DNA of 60,208 bases from Myroides indicus (GCF_004364575.1 NZ_SOAG01000006.1:1-60208), one strand, 5' to 3'; counted from the first letter of the stretch, positions 8,451-17,113 are shown. Numbers and translations are program-made. Notes: generated by a model not told the origin, from the letters alone.

Positions 8451-9694
8451 TATTTTTTAGGCTCTTCTCTTTTTATTTTATCGTCTTGTTTTAATGTTCT
8501 GCTAACCACAGAATAAGGTCCGGTAATAATCTCCTCATTTTCTTCCAAACCGCTAACTACTTCAATATTTGTATCATCTTGAATTCCTGTTTTAATAAAT
8601 CTCAATTTCGCCACTCCATCTTCATTGATGTACACAGCTTCTTTTAATGACTCTTTTGCCTCTGTATTTTGTTTTTCTTTGTCCACTTCAGATTCACTTC
8701 TCATGACTACTGAACTAATCGGAATGGTTAGTACCTTTTTCTTTTCTTTTGTTACAATTTTTACTGCAGCTGTCATTCCTGGTCTAAACGGAGAATAATC
8801 TTTTAATTTACCATCCAATAAATCTTGGTAAGAGCTTTTTAAAATTTTAATTTTTACTTTAAAAGTAGTGACCTGATCTGCCGATGCAGTAGTATTAGAC
8901 GCGGAATTTGCAATACTGGTTACTACTCCTTGAAATTCTTTTTTAGGATAAGCATCTACATCAATACGTACTCTGTCATTTTCTTTAACTTTGACTACAT
9001 CATTTTCATTGATATCTACTTCTACTTCCATACTATTGAGATTAGCAACACGTAAAAGCTCTGTTCCTGCCATTTGCTGAGTCCCCAAAACTCTTTCACC
9101 TAATTCTACATCAACTCTGGAAATTGTTCCATCTGCAGGAGAATATATTGTTGTTTTAAGCAGATTTTGCTGTGCTTCCAGAAGTGCTGCTTTAGAACTT
9201 TCTACATTGTAATAAGAGGAGTTTTGGGTAGCTTTTCCGACTTCATAAGCAGAAACCACTTTATCCCATTCTGAACCCGAAATTACACCTTTTTCAAATA
9301 GAGTTTTATTTCTTTCATGATTTGCCTTCGCTTCTTTGAGTTGTGCAGTAGCCTGTTCTAAACCAGCTTTACTAGTCGCTAAAAGCGCAGCCATTCTATC
9401 TACATTTGACTCGTAAATACCCGGGTTTATTTCTACTAATAATTGTCCTTTTTGCACAATTTGCCCTTCTTTTACAGCTAAATTAATAATTTCTCCCGAT
9501 ACTTCCGGCGAAATCTTTATTTCTATTTCTGGCTGTACTTTTCCGGTGGCTGTTACTGTTTCTACAATATCAGTCCGTTTTATTTTTAAGATTTCAACTT
9601 CAATTCCATTATCCTTTTTATTAAAAAACTGACTTGCCATTACTGCAATAACAATTATTAAACCTATAAGTCCGATGATATATTTTCTTTTCAT
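8450..9694 (-). CDS. HlyD/MacA-type periplasmic adaptor subunit
   Basis: The 414-residue protein has one N-terminal membrane anchor (IIGLIGLIIVIAVMA), then a barrel-sandwich (lipoyl-like) half-motif around TGKVQPEIEIKISPEVSGEI. A long coiled-coil hairpin follows at about residues 100-180 (SKAGLEQATAQLKEAKANHERN), then the second lipoyl half (SPADGTISRVDVELGERV) and the beta-barrel domain. Such adaptors bridge an inner-membrane pump (RND or ABC) and a TolC channel. The tolC gene lies 3 bases upstream, but no pump gene follows: tsaB does. It must therefore work with a pump encoded elsewhere, unless the annotation of these families misleads. Confidence 0.9.
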   Translation of the reverse strand: MKRKYIIGLIGLIIVIAVMASQFFNKKDNGIEVEILKIKRTDIVETVTATGKVQPEIEIKISPEVSGEIINLAVKEGQIVQKGQLLVEINPGIYESNVDRMAALLATSKAGLEQATAQLKEAKANHERNKTLFEKGVISGSEWDKVVSAYEVGKATQNSSYYNVESSKAALLEAQQNLLKTTIYSPADGTISRVDVELGERVLGTQQMAGTELLRVANLNSMEVEVDINENDVVKVKENDRVRIDVDAYPKKEFQGVVTSIANSASNTTASADQVTTFKVKIKILKSSYQDLLDGKLKDYSPFRPGMTAAVKIVTKEKKKVLTIPISSVVMRSESEVDKEKQNTEAKESLKEAVYINEDGVAKLRFIKTGIQDDTNIEVVSGLEENEEIITGPYSVVSRTLKQDDKIKREEPKK

Positions 9695-9697
9695 AAC

Positions 9698-11158
9698 CTA
9701 TTCATTTTTAAAGAGAGGAATCCCAAAATAATATTCTAAAATTTTTGTTTTAAAGATGTAATCATATTTTGATTTTAAAAAATCGGACTGAGCCGCAACA
9801 TACATATTTTGGTTTTGGTTGAGCTCAAAAATATTGATTAACCCCACCGCATAACGTTCGCGAGCATATTCTAAAGATCTTTCTCTTGCATTTAATGTAA
9901 GTTCGCTGGCTTCAAACGTTTTTAAAGCGCTTTCGGTATCAGTATAAGCTTTGAAAACTAATTGCTCCAGCTTTAAAACCGCTACTTCTTTTTCATTTTG
10001 AATTTGTTCTAACGCCAATTTAGACAATTTGACTGAATTCCTTACCTGCATGCCGTTAAAAATAGGAATACTCAAACTCAATCCAAAAGTTGAACTTTTG
10101 TTATTGTCAAACTGCGTAAAAAAAGATTCTGGTCCTCCAAAAACAGTCATTCTATTTTGCTGCATTACCGTTTGATTAGTTCCTTCCACATAGCCGATTG
10201 GGCTGGTCGAAGACAATATTTCTTGTCCAACAATTCTATCCTGATAATAAATATTAGTCCCAAAGTTATAAAAACCTCTAAGTTTGGGATGATATGCTCC
10301 CTGAGCAATCCGAACATCTTTTTCAGCTGTTTCCACGTTTATTTCAGCTGTTTTTATATCGGTTAACGACTCAAATGCTCTCTCTTTAATTTCATTGGCT
10401 GTATAACTTGATATTAGTTCATCCTTTATTTCGTAATCTGAATCAGATATATCAAAATTCTCATAATCATCAATCTGTAATAGCTGAGCCAAATTTAGCT
10501 TTGCCATTACCCATTCATTTTGAGATGCAATTAATCTTTGATTTGCAGCGGCAACTGTTGCCTGAACATCCAGTAAATCGCCTGCCGGTACAACTCCTGC
10601 GTTTACCAATTCCTGCGTTTTGACTTCTTGATTTTGGTCAAACTCCAACTGAACTTTATTTGTTTTTATCAACTCTTTATTAAACAAAACCTGCAAATAT
10701 GAATTAACGACATTTAATGCAACGTCTTCTTTCATTTTTTGAACCTGATATCTTGCAGCTACTAAAGCCAATCTGGATTTGACCAGCTTATTTTGGTTTT
10801 GCATTCCTCCGTAAATATCTACTCCTATACTAATTCCAAAATTTGATGCTTGAAATGTTTTTGAATCGGCAACAGAAGTAGTCAATGAGGTTACATTCAT
10901 CTGATCGGAGATTGTCCAGGAATGATTAGCTTCGGCATTAATCGTTGGAAAAAAGTTTCCTATATTTTGCTGTTTATTAATTTCTGCACTCTGAGCTTCT
11001 AATTCATATTGTTTTATCTGAACATTATGCTCTATAGCATAATTGATACATTCATCCAAAGACCACTTCTTATTTTGAGCAAATGTACTTAGACCAAATG
11101 CAAAGCATATCGATAAAAAGTACATTATTTTAAAAAATCTGATCATATTGCGTTTCAT
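9698..11158 (-). CDS. TolC-family outer membrane efflux protein
   Basis: The product is about 486 residues with a signal peptide ending FGLSTFAQ. It has two repeated outer-membrane-factor halves rich in long amphipathic helices, such as AQSAEINKQQNIGNFFPTI and the matching VRIAQGAYHPKLRGFYNFG. TolC proteins trimerise into a tunnel across the outer membrane. The ORF can be extended to 11239, but that would include the terminator hairpin at 11201-11227 and add a non-signal N-terminus, so I place the start at 11158 (MKRNMIRFF). It heads the tolC-adaptor-tsaB transcription unit. Confidence 0.9.
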   Translation of the reverse strand: MKRNMIRFFKIMYFLSICFAFGLSTFAQNKKWSLDECINYAIEHNVQIKQYELEAQSAEINKQQNIGNFFPTINAEANHSWTISDQMNVTSLTTSVADSKTFQASNFGISIGVDIYGGMQNQNKLVKSRLALVAARYQVQKMKEDVALNVVNSYLQVLFNKELIKTNKVQLEFDQNQEVKTQELVNAGVVPAGDLLDVQATVAAANQRLIASQNEWVMAKLNLAQLLQIDDYENFDISDSDYEIKDELISSYTANEIKERAFESLTDIKTAEINVETAEKDVRIAQGAYHPKLRGFYNFGTNIYYQDRIVGQEILSSTSPIGYVEGTNQTVMQQNRMTVFGGPESFFTQFDNNKSSTFGLSLSIPIFNGMQVRNSVKLSKLALEQIQNEKEVAVLKLEQLVFKAYTDTESALKTFEASELTLNARERSLEYARERYAVGLINIFELNQNQNMYVAAQSDFLKSKYDYIFKTKILEYYFGIPLFKNE

Positions 11159-11200
11159 TAAATATCTATTTGACGCTAAAAACCTAAAAATGTTACAATA

Positions 11201-11227
11201 AAAAAACCGCTGTTCAGCGGTTTTTTT
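11201..11227 (-). terminator. Terminator after the oxidase assembly unit
   Basis: The hairpin has stem arms AACCGCT and AGCGGTT, with A and T runs on both sides. It lies right after the stop codon of the 73-residue gene on the minus strand and before tolC. Confidence 0.85.
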
Positions 11228-11235
11228 AAAATCGA

Positions 11236-11457
11236 TCACTTATGTTTTTTCTTGTACACTTTATAGCTAAAATACAAAGCGAAAGCCACCAAGAGATACG
11301 GAAAAACCATTAAGTACATAATCCCATTATTTACCGCTTCTGCTTTTACTCCTCCATCTTCTGTTTCCAATACTGCCCTACACATGGCACACTGAGCGAA
11401 TAGATTCTGAAAAAAGGGAAAAAATAAGAACAGTAAAATCAGATTTATTTTTTTCAT
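11236..11457 (-). CDS. Small CxxC membrane protein in the oxidase assembly cluster
   Basis: The predicted product has 73 residues. An N-terminal hydrophobic signal or anchor (INLILLFLFFPFF) is followed directly by QCAMCRA with a CxxC pair, a short acidic loop, a second membrane helix and a basic end (KVYKKKHK). The ORF extends to 11535, but the extra N-terminus overlaps the DUF420 gene and lacks signal character, so I start at MKKINL (11457). I recognise no named family. The CxxC beside SCO and DUF420 suggests a copper, heme or thiol role in oxidase assembly, which is inference from context only. Confidence 0.75.
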   Translation of the reverse strand: MKKINLILLFLFFPFFQNLFAQCAMCRAVLETEDGGVKAEAVNNGIMYLMVFPYLLVAFALYFSYKVYKKKHK

Positions 11458-11468
11458 ATTTCTAAATC

Positions 11469-12014
11469 TTAATTTACATAATAAGGAGAAATCATAAGAT
11501 ACACTATTACTCCTGTAACTGCTACATACAGCCACATAGGAAATGTAATTCGGGCCAGTTTTTTATGTCTTTGATAAGCTCCTGAAATTCCTCTAACAAA
11601 AGTAATCAACACAAATGGTATGATTACAATAGACAAGAGAATATGGGTCAACAAAATAAAAAAATACACATAGCGTATTACTCCTTCTCCTCCAAATTTT
11701 GTTTCAATTGAAGTCATGTGATAGGCTACATACATTGCTAAAAATGCTATTGAGCAGCCTATGCATATTTTTATAAGGTTTTCATGCAATTTCTTATTTC
11801 CTTTTTTTATAGCTATAACTGCGCTTACCAATAGCAAAACCGTAATACCATTTATAGTGGCATAAATCGGTGGCAAAAAGGACAAAGGTTTCACATCATA
11901 TCCCAATTTTTGCAAATTGACGCTAAATAATACCGCAACAACGACAGGTATGGTTACAGACAAAATCCATATCCACTTCTTATATTTTTGTTCGATTTTT
12001 TTATTTCCTTCCAT
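11469..12014 (-). CDS. DUF420 domain membrane protein
   Basis: The 181-residue protein has about five hydrophobic helices and conserved histidines (YVAYHMTS, LLTHILLSI), features of DUF420. In Bacillus the DUF420 protein CtaM is needed for active heme A oxidase, so a role in cytochrome oxidase maturation is likely. This gene lies two bases downstream of the SCO gene and 11 bases upstream of the 73-residue CxxC gene, consistent with one transcript. The start at 12014 gives MEGNKKIEQKYKKW, a basic N-terminus facing the cytoplasm. Confidence 0.88.
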   Translation of the reverse strand: MEGNKKIEQKYKKWIWILSVTIPVVVAVLFSVNLQKLGYDVKPLSFLPPIYATINGITVLLLVSAVIAIKKGNKKLHENLIKICIGCSIAFLAMYVAYHMTSIETKFGGEGVIRYVYFFILLTHILLSIVIIPFVLITFVRGISGAYQRHKKLARITFPMWLYVAVTGVIVYLMISPYYVN

Positions 12015-12016
12015 TT

Positions 12017-12640
12017 TTATTCTCCAAGCAATAATTTAATATCTTCTTTTATCATTTCTATGCCTTCATCGGCTGTACCGTCATAATAAACTATCGGATT
12101 CCCGTTTTCATCTTTTCTACATCTGATATTTCCCTCTTTGTCAATCAATGCAAATAAACCGGAATGTTCAAAACCTCCGGGAGCTTCGGGATTGGCACCG
12201 GCATATAAATTAAATTTATTTGAAAGCTCAAAAATATATTTTGAATCTCCCGTCATCATATGCCAAAAGGGTAATTTTACTCCCAATTCTTCTGCATGAC
12301 GCTTTAATGCTTCGGGAGTATCTCTTAATGGATCAATAGTAATGGATGCTATTCCGAATTTTAGATTCCCGTAAAACTCTTCCTGAAGTTTAAGCATATT
12401 CTGATTCATTATCGGACAAATCGTAGGGCAGTTAGCAAAGAAAAATTCCAGAACATATACTTTGCCTTCATAATTTTTATTGGTAATTTTCTTTTGATTC
12501 TGATCTATCAGTTCGAATTCGGGTGCTGCCCCGATTAATAATAAATCGGATTTTTCAAATTTTTTTACAATTTTAGGCACAGCCCAAATACCAAAAATCA
12601 ATACAATAAATGATATCCATATATACGATTTATCTCTCAT
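12017..12640 (-). CDS. SCO1/SenC-family copper chaperone
   Basis: The 207-residue protein has one N-terminal membrane anchor and a thioredoxin-like domain facing the periplasm. The copper-binding CPTIC is at residues 71-75 and the third ligand is His159 in FEHSG. SCO proteins deliver copper to, or reduce, the CuA site of oxidase subunit II. The CuA subunit is present in this window at 33205-34380, about 20 kb away. It sits one base downstream of the cysteine-free SCO-like gene and two bases upstream of DUF420. All family residues are present, so it should be functional. Confidence 0.93.
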   Translation of the reverse strand: MRDKSYIWISFIVLIFGIWAVPKIVKKFEKSDLLLIGAAPEFELIDQNQKKITNKNYEGKVYVLEFFFANCPTICPIMNQNMLKLQEEFYGNLKFGIASITIDPLRDTPEALKRHAEELGVKLPFWHMMTGDSKYIFELSNKFNLYAGANPEAPGGFEHSGLFALIDKEGNIRCRKDENGNPIVYYDGTADEGIEMIKEDIKLLLGE

Positions 12641-12641
12641 A

Positions 12642-13298
12642 TTATTCTACCTTCTTTAATCGTGAATTTTTCTTTAATGCAAGTCTGTATTCCGCTAAAA
12701 CTACTTTTACGTCATCCATCATATCATTATGCAGTTCGGCAGCAGAAACCGAAGAATAACCTTCTTTATATTCTGTATCTCCTTTTTTATTTTTGCCTTT
12801 ACGTCCTCTTAAGTTCATTGATTTATCAATGATGTAAACATTTGGTGTAGAAAAATCAGCATCTAGTTTTCCTACTAATTTTAAAGAATTAAAAAAAGAT
12901 TTTAAATCCTGTTCTTCTACAAAGAGATAATCCCATTTTGACATGTCTGAAATAGGACTCAGTTCATCAATTACTCGTTGAGCTTCTGCTTCACTGCCTT
13001 TTGGTAAAACCATTACCAGCTGAAAATCCTCAAAGTCTTTATATTTATTATATATTTTCTGATTTAGATTAAAAGCATCTCCCCGATCATCAAACAGTTC
13101 TTTTCCCGGAAACCCTAAAACAGTAATTTTTTCTTTTAATGTAGGCTGATTTCCCAATATAGAATTTCCTTTAGGAAGGTCGTCTATTCCTTCTGTAATT
13201 ATAGGCAATGGCTTAAATTGATTAATGCCCGTTGCAAAGAAGAGATATGCACTTATCGGCATAATAAACAAAAGAGCAAGAATAAAGTATTTTTTCAT
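12642..13298 (-). CDS. Cysteine-free SCO/thioredoxin-like membrane-anchored protein
   Basis: The 218-residue protein has an N-terminal membrane anchor (ILALLFIMPISAYLFFATG) and a periplasmic domain with thioredoxin-like order: a strand KITVLGFPG, a helix, a strand FQLVMVLPKG, and a late TPNVYIIDKSMNLRGRKG. The last segment parallels LFALIDKEGNIRCRK in the neighbouring SCO protein. It has no cysteine at all, so it cannot bind copper or do thiol chemistry in the SCO manner. I do not recognise a named family. Being first in the SCO-DUF420-CxxC unit suggests a structural partner in oxidase assembly. Confidence 0.75.
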   Translation of the reverse strand: MKKYFILALLFIMPISAYLFFATGINQFKPLPIITEGIDDLPKGNSILGNQPTLKEKITVLGFPGKELFDDRGDAFNLNQKIYNKYKDFEDFQLVMVLPKGSEAEAQRVIDELSPISDMSKWDYLFVEEQDLKSFFNSLKLVGKLDADFSTPNVYIIDKSMNLRGRKGKNKKGDTEYKEGYSSVSAAELHNDMMDDVKVVLAEYRLALKKNSRLKKVE

Positions 13299-13318
13299 TT
13301 CTAAGCTATAACGGATTA

Positions 13319-13326
13319 CAAAAATA
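13319..13326 (-). promoter_or_regulatory. Putative -7 element for the SCO unit
   Basis: On the minus strand this reads TATTTTTG, matching TAnnTTTG, about 20 bases before the ATG at 13298. It lies just past the terminator of the upstream unit, implying a separate transcript for the SCO genes. Confidence 0.45.
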
Positions 13327-13330
13327 AAAA

Positions 13331-13352
13331 AAGGCGGTCAATAAACCGCCTT
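13331..13352 (-). terminator. Terminator after oxidase subunit IV
   Basis: Stem arms AAGGCGGT (13331-13338) and ACCGCCTT (13345-13352) are followed on the minus strand by a T run. It separates the cyoE/subunit III/IV unit from the SCO unit. Confidence 0.85.
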
Positions 13353-13370
13353 AATTATACTAATATCTTA

Positions 13371-13736
13371 TTAAAATATCCACTTCTGCTGCTGAGTTTG
13401 AAGTATTTCGTAAACATAATCTCCTTCAATCAAAACCAATGTGATTAAATAAACACAAAGAAATGACAAAGTTCCTGCTACCGACCATCTGAAAGCTTTC
13501 GTCTCCTGCTCAAGGTGCATAAAAGCCCACATGATGTAGTATGCTTTTACGATAGTAAGAATAATAAATATATAATTTAATAAACTCAATCCAAAAATAT
13601 GAACGTGGTGTACGGATTCTGGTTTAAAAATACCTAAAACCACTTCTACAATTGTTACAATTGACAGTAAGATGAATACCGTCCAAATTCTTTTTGTATT
13701 TGAATGATGTGCTGTTTCTGATGCCATATTTTTCAA
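13371..13736 (-). CDS. Cytochrome oxidase subunit IV family protein
   Basis: The 121-residue protein has three predicted membrane helices and the conserved VKAYYIMWAFMHLEQE, typical of the small subunit IV of bacterial cytochrome c oxidases (CtaF/CoxD-like). It has no redox ligands and is thought to stabilise the oxidase in the membrane. It lies 11 bases after the long subunit III gene and is the last gene before a terminator. Confidence 0.88.
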   Translation of the reverse strand: MKNMASETAHHSNTKRIWTVFILLSIVTIVEVVLGIFKPESVHHVHIFGLSLLNYIFIILTIVKAYYIMWAFMHLEQETKAFRWSVAGTLSFLCVYLITLVLIEGDYVYEILQTQQQKWIF

Positions 13737-13747
13737 AAATTAATAAA

Positions 13748-14728
13748 TTATACTAAATAGAAGAATGTAAATACAAACACCCATACTAAATCCACAAAGT
13801 GCCAGTATAGCCCTCCTTTTTCAACCATTTCATAAGAACCTCTTTTTTGGTAAGTTCCCAATAAAACGTTTGTAAAAATAATAACGTTAATCAAAATCCC
13901 TGTGAATACGTGGAATCCGTGGAATCCTGTAATAAAGAAAAAGAAATTTGCAAATGTTTTATGTCCGTATTCATTTCTAATCATATTTGCTCCTTCAACA
14001 ACAAAAACAGCATCGTTTAAACGAGTCAAAGATTCCTCTCTTGAAAGGATCTGTTTGTGCTTTGCATCTGTTGTATTTTGAGTTCTGATTCGCAAATTAG
14101 GATTTGCTTCAAAGCCAGCCTTAACTTCTTCCAGAGAATAAGTAGGTGCAGAAGATCCACTCATAAACCAAGTACCTTTTGCTCTTGTAAGAGATACATC
14201 CTCTCTATTAGGATCTGTAATAGAAAAATCACTTAATGCGATTTGTTTTCCATCTTCTCCTACAAACTGTAAAATAGATCCTCCTCTTGTTTCAACAGCT
14301 CCGTAAGAACCTTGGATAAAGTTTTTCCACTCCCACGCTTGAGAACCTAAGAATACCAAACCGCCAAGTATAGTAAGAAACATATAAGTGGCTACTTTTC
14401 CTTTTTTCATCTGATGTCCTGCATCTACTGCCAACACCATGGTTACAGATGAGAAAATCAAAATAAACGTCATCAAAGCAACGTAATACATCGGTGCGTC
14501 TACACCATGTAAAAAAGGAAAGTGGTTAAACACCTCATCAGCTATCGGCCAAGTATCCATAAATTTATACCTTGTAAAGCCATATCCGACAAGGAATCCA
14601 CAAAATGTTAATGAATCTGATAATATGAAATACCACATCATCAATTTACCGTAGCTTACTTTTAGAGGCTCGTTTCCTCCGTCCCAGATATTTTCTTTAG
14701 TAGCTGCTGTAGTAACTGTCGCTTCCAT
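13748..14728 (-). CDS. Cytochrome oxidase subunit III, long form
   Basis: The 326-residue protein has the subunit III fold: WYFILSDSLTFCGFLVGYGFTR at the start and FHGFHVFTGI and GGLYWHFVDLVWVFVFTFFYL at the end. Between membrane segments, about residues 120-240 form a hydrophilic insertion with no hydrophobic helices, beginning after WEWKNFIQGSYGAVETRGG. Ordinary subunit III proteins are about 200-270 residues. Subunit III binds subunit I and supports its stability and proton uptake. The 195-residue subunit III paralog is 47 bases upstream. Confidence 0.9.
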   Translation of the reverse strand: MEATVTTAATKENIWDGGNEPLKVSYGKLMMWYFILSDSLTFCGFLVGYGFTRYKFMDTWPIADEVFNHFPFLHGVDAPMYYVALMTFILIFSSVTMVLAVDAGHQMKKGKVATYMFLTILGGLVFLGSQAWEWKNFIQGSYGAVETRGGSILQFVGEDGKQIALSDFSITDPNREDVSLTRAKGTWFMSGSSAPTYSLEEVKAGFEANPNLRIRTQNTTDAKHKQILSREESLTRLNDAVFVVEGANMIRNEYGHKTFANFFFFITGFHGFHVFTGILINVIIFTNVLLGTYQKRGSYEMVEKGGLYWHFVDLVWVFVFTFFYLV

Positions 14729-14775
14729 AAAAAGTTGTTAGTTATATAAAAGTTCCCAAATTTAGTTTAAATTTT

Positions 14776-15363
14776 CTATTTATAGAATGTAAAAAACAAA
14801 AACAAATATATCCAAAGCAGATCCAAGAAATGCCAGAACCACGTACACAGCTGTATTCCTATGTTCTGCTGTGAGTTATATTTTTGTTTAAAATGATTAT
14901 AAATTACATAAAGTAAAGAAATCAATCCTCCCGTTAAATGCGCAATATGTACAATCACAATAACATACAAAAATGAAGTAGTAATTGTACTCTCACTTCC
15001 TGTAAAGAAATACCCTTCACTAATTACTTCTCCAAATCCTCTGAATTGCAAAAAAACAAATAACAATCCTAAAATCAAAGTAGAAAGCAGATAAAATGTA
15101 GTATTTCTGCGATTATCACCTTGTATGGATTTATACGCCATATGAATAGTTACGCTACTTAACAAAATGGCAATCGTACTATACAAAAATGCACTTGGCA
15201 ATTGAAACTCACTAAGCCAATCCGGACGTGATTTACTCACTACATAAGCACTAGTTAATCCAGCAAAGACCATACCGATAGTTCCCATTGCAAAAAGCAA
15301 CATAATTTTAAATGCCTTGCCTTTTTTTACGTATTCTTCTTGAACTGTCAAATCCATTTTCAT
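14776..15363 (-). CDS. Heme-copper oxidase subunit III, short form
   Basis: The 195-residue protein has about five membrane helices with GLTSAYVVSKSRPDW, VHIAHLTGGLISL and WFWHFLDLLWIYLFLFF, the last being the conserved subunit III end. It lacks the central insertion of the longer paralog immediately downstream. Two adjacent subunit III genes are, from memory, common in Flavobacteriia, and which one occupies the oxidase cannot be told from sequence. Its start codon overlaps the stop of cyoE by four bases (ATGA), pointing to translational coupling. Confidence 0.88.
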   Translation of the reverse strand: MKMDLTVQEEYVKKGKAFKIMLLFAMGTIGMVFAGLTSAYVVSKSRPDWLSEFQLPSAFLYSTIAILLSSVTIHMAYKSIQGDNRRNTTFYLLSTLILGLLFVFLQFRGFGEVISEGYFFTGSESTITTSFLYVIVIVHIAHLTGGLISLLYVIYNHFKQKYNSQQNIGIQLCTWFWHFLDLLWIYLFLFFTFYK

Positions 15364-16274
15364 CTCAATATTTTATCTAAAACATATATAATCTGTATCA
15401 GCGAAATATAAGTAACGCTTACCAGCATTAAGCTTCTGGCTGCCTTGTCTGTCTTTTGTTTGTACAACCGTATCGCCGCCCATAACATCCATAATCCTGC
15501 CAACAAAATCAGTCCTGCCGAAATCGGAGTCAGATAAAGTCTGCCGGTCAATCCTGTAACCGGAAAAACAGAAGCTATAATTAACCAAATCGTATACAAA
15601 ACAGTTTGCATGGCTGTTTTAGAATCTCGTTTTCCGGTAGGCAGCATCGAAAAGCCGCCTCTTTGATAGTCGTCATACAAAAACCACCCAATTGCCCAAA
15701 AATGCGGGAATTGCCAAAAAAACTGAATCATAAACAGAGTCCCGGCTTCTATTCCAAACTGATTGCTTTCCGCAACCCATCCCAACATAAACGGAATTGC
15801 TCCCGGAAAAGCTCCCACAAATACAGATAAGGGAGTTATAGGCTTTAAAGGTGTATAAACGCTAGTGTATAAGAAGATTGATATAGCTCCAAACATCGCT
15901 GTTTTAGGACTGACATAATAGAGAATTCCCAATCCTAACAAAGTCAATATCACAGCTAAAATAAAGGCTGTGCTTTGCTTCACACGTCCCGAAGCAATAG
16001 GTCTGTTTTGGGTACGTTTCATTTTAGCGTCCAAGTCCTTTTCAATAATCTGATTAAAGGCATTAGAAGCTCCTACCATACAATATCCCCCGATAGATAA
16101 GGCTATAACTGTTAAAACATTAATACTTCTTAAGTCCGGAACAGCCAAAAGATAACCGGCAATCGTTGAAAAAACAACACTTAAAGCCAGCCCCATCTTT
16201 GTCATTTCCTTAAAATCTTTTAACAGGGATAGAGACATAGTTTTTTCTGAAGATATATTTAAAGCTGTTTTCAT
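15360..16274 (-). CDS. cyoE: Protoheme IX farnesyltransferase (heme O synthase)
   Basis: The 304-residue UbiA-family protein has about eight to nine membrane helices. The polyprenyl diphosphate-binding motif is NAFNQIIEKDLDAKMKRTQN, followed by RPIASGR; the second acidic site is WFLYDDYQRGGFSMLP. It farnesylates protoheme to heme O, the precursor of heme A for the oxidase encoded at 31-35 kb. It is the first gene of a unit with both subunit III genes and subunit IV. Bacillus homologs are called CtaB. A promoter match lies about 20 bases upstream. Confidence 0.94.
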   Translation of the reverse strand: MKTALNISSEKTMSLSLLKDFKEMTKMGLALSVVFSTIAGYLLAVPDLRSINVLTVIALSIGGYCMVGASNAFNQIIEKDLDAKMKRTQNRPIASGRVKQSTAFILAVILTLLGLGILYYVSPKTAMFGAISIFLYTSVYTPLKPITPLSVFVGAFPGAIPFMLGWVAESNQFGIEAGTLFMIQFFWQFPHFWAIGWFLYDDYQRGGFSMLPTGKRDSKTAMQTVLYTIWLIIASVFPVTGLTGRLYLTPISAGLILLAGLWMLWAAIRLYKQKTDKAARSLMLVSVTYISLIQIIYVLDKILR

Positions 16275-16291
16275 TTATTACTAATGAGTCG

Positions 16292-16299
16292 CAAATATA
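16292..16299 (-). promoter_or_regulatory. Putative promoter of the cyoE-oxidase III/IV unit
   Basis: On the minus strand the -7 element reads TATATTTG, an exact TAnnTTTG match, 17 bases before the start codon. TTG triplets about 16 and 22 bases farther upstream could serve as the -33 element. Confidence 0.5.
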
Positions 16300-16366
16300 C
16301 TCCAATTTTTTAAAACAAACTCAAAAACAAGGTTGTCAACTTTGGAATATAGTACTTTTTAACCTT

Positions 16367-17113
16367 TTAATAGCCTGCTGCAGATCCACTGCCGCTTACA
16401 ATAAGTTTAGCAGATGATGTTCCTAATCTTTTTACGCCCAAACCTATCATTTCAAGAGCTGTTTTCCTATCTCTTATTCCGCCTGCTGCCTTTACAGGCA
16501 ATGGACCTGCATTTTCAAGCATTAATACCAAAGCGTGAATTGTAGCACCATTTGGTTTGCCATCCGATGTTTTATAAAAACCTGTAGATGATTTAACAAA
16601 AACTTTATCGTAATCTTTCTCTGAAAATCTGCGCAAAACCACATTTTTTATCAGAGCAGTGATTTTGATAATTTCACCATCCGTCAAAGCTGCTACCTCT
16701 ATAATCCACTTTACTGTTTTATCTTCTGACAATCCTAATGCCGTACACTGTTCAACTTCATCTTTAACCGTATTAATTTCTCCCTTTTTAAAAGCCTGAT
16801 AATCCACCACATAATCTAACTCATCCGCACCCTCAGTTATCGCCTGACGAGCTTCCTTTAATTTTGCTTCCAAGCCACCGTTTCCTTCAGGAAAATCTAT
16901 TACAGTACCAATCAAGACTCTGGAATTTGTTTTATCTACCAATTGTCTGCTTAATCTAACATATTCAGGACGAATCATCGCCAGTTTAAATTTTTCCTCA
17001 ATTGCCTCATTTATCAAATCAACCACAATCTTTTCATTTTCAGATTCGCTTAGCCCCGCCTGTTCGGCTGTTTTAAGATAGGTTGAATCCATGTATTGCT
17101 TTAATTCTTCCAT
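16367..17113 (-). CDS. deoC: Deoxyribose-phosphate aldolase
   Basis: The 248-residue class I aldolase cleaves 2-deoxyribose 5-phosphate to glyceraldehyde 3-phosphate and acetaldehyde in deoxynucleoside breakdown. The Schiff-base lysine is K174 in VFVKSSTGF, and the second catalytic lysine is K208 in PVKAAGGIRD. The acidic DELDYVVDY region near residues 97-105 is present. Length is normal. It is isolated from other nucleoside catabolism genes. A strong hairpin directly upstream separates it from vanZ, and I found no clear promoter in the short gap. Confidence 0.94.
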   Translation of the reverse strand: MEELKQYMDSTYLKTAEQAGLSESENEKIVVDLINEAIEEKFKLAMIRPEYVRLSRQLVDKTNSRVLIGTVIDFPEGNGGLEAKLKEARQAITEGADELDYVVDYQAFKKGEINTVKDEVEQCTALGLSEDKTVKWIIEVAALTDGEIIKITALIKNVVLRRFSEKDYDKVFVKSSTGFYKTSDGKPNGATIHALVLMLENAGPLPVKAAGGIRDRKTALEMIGLGVKRLGTSSAKLIVSGSGSAAGY

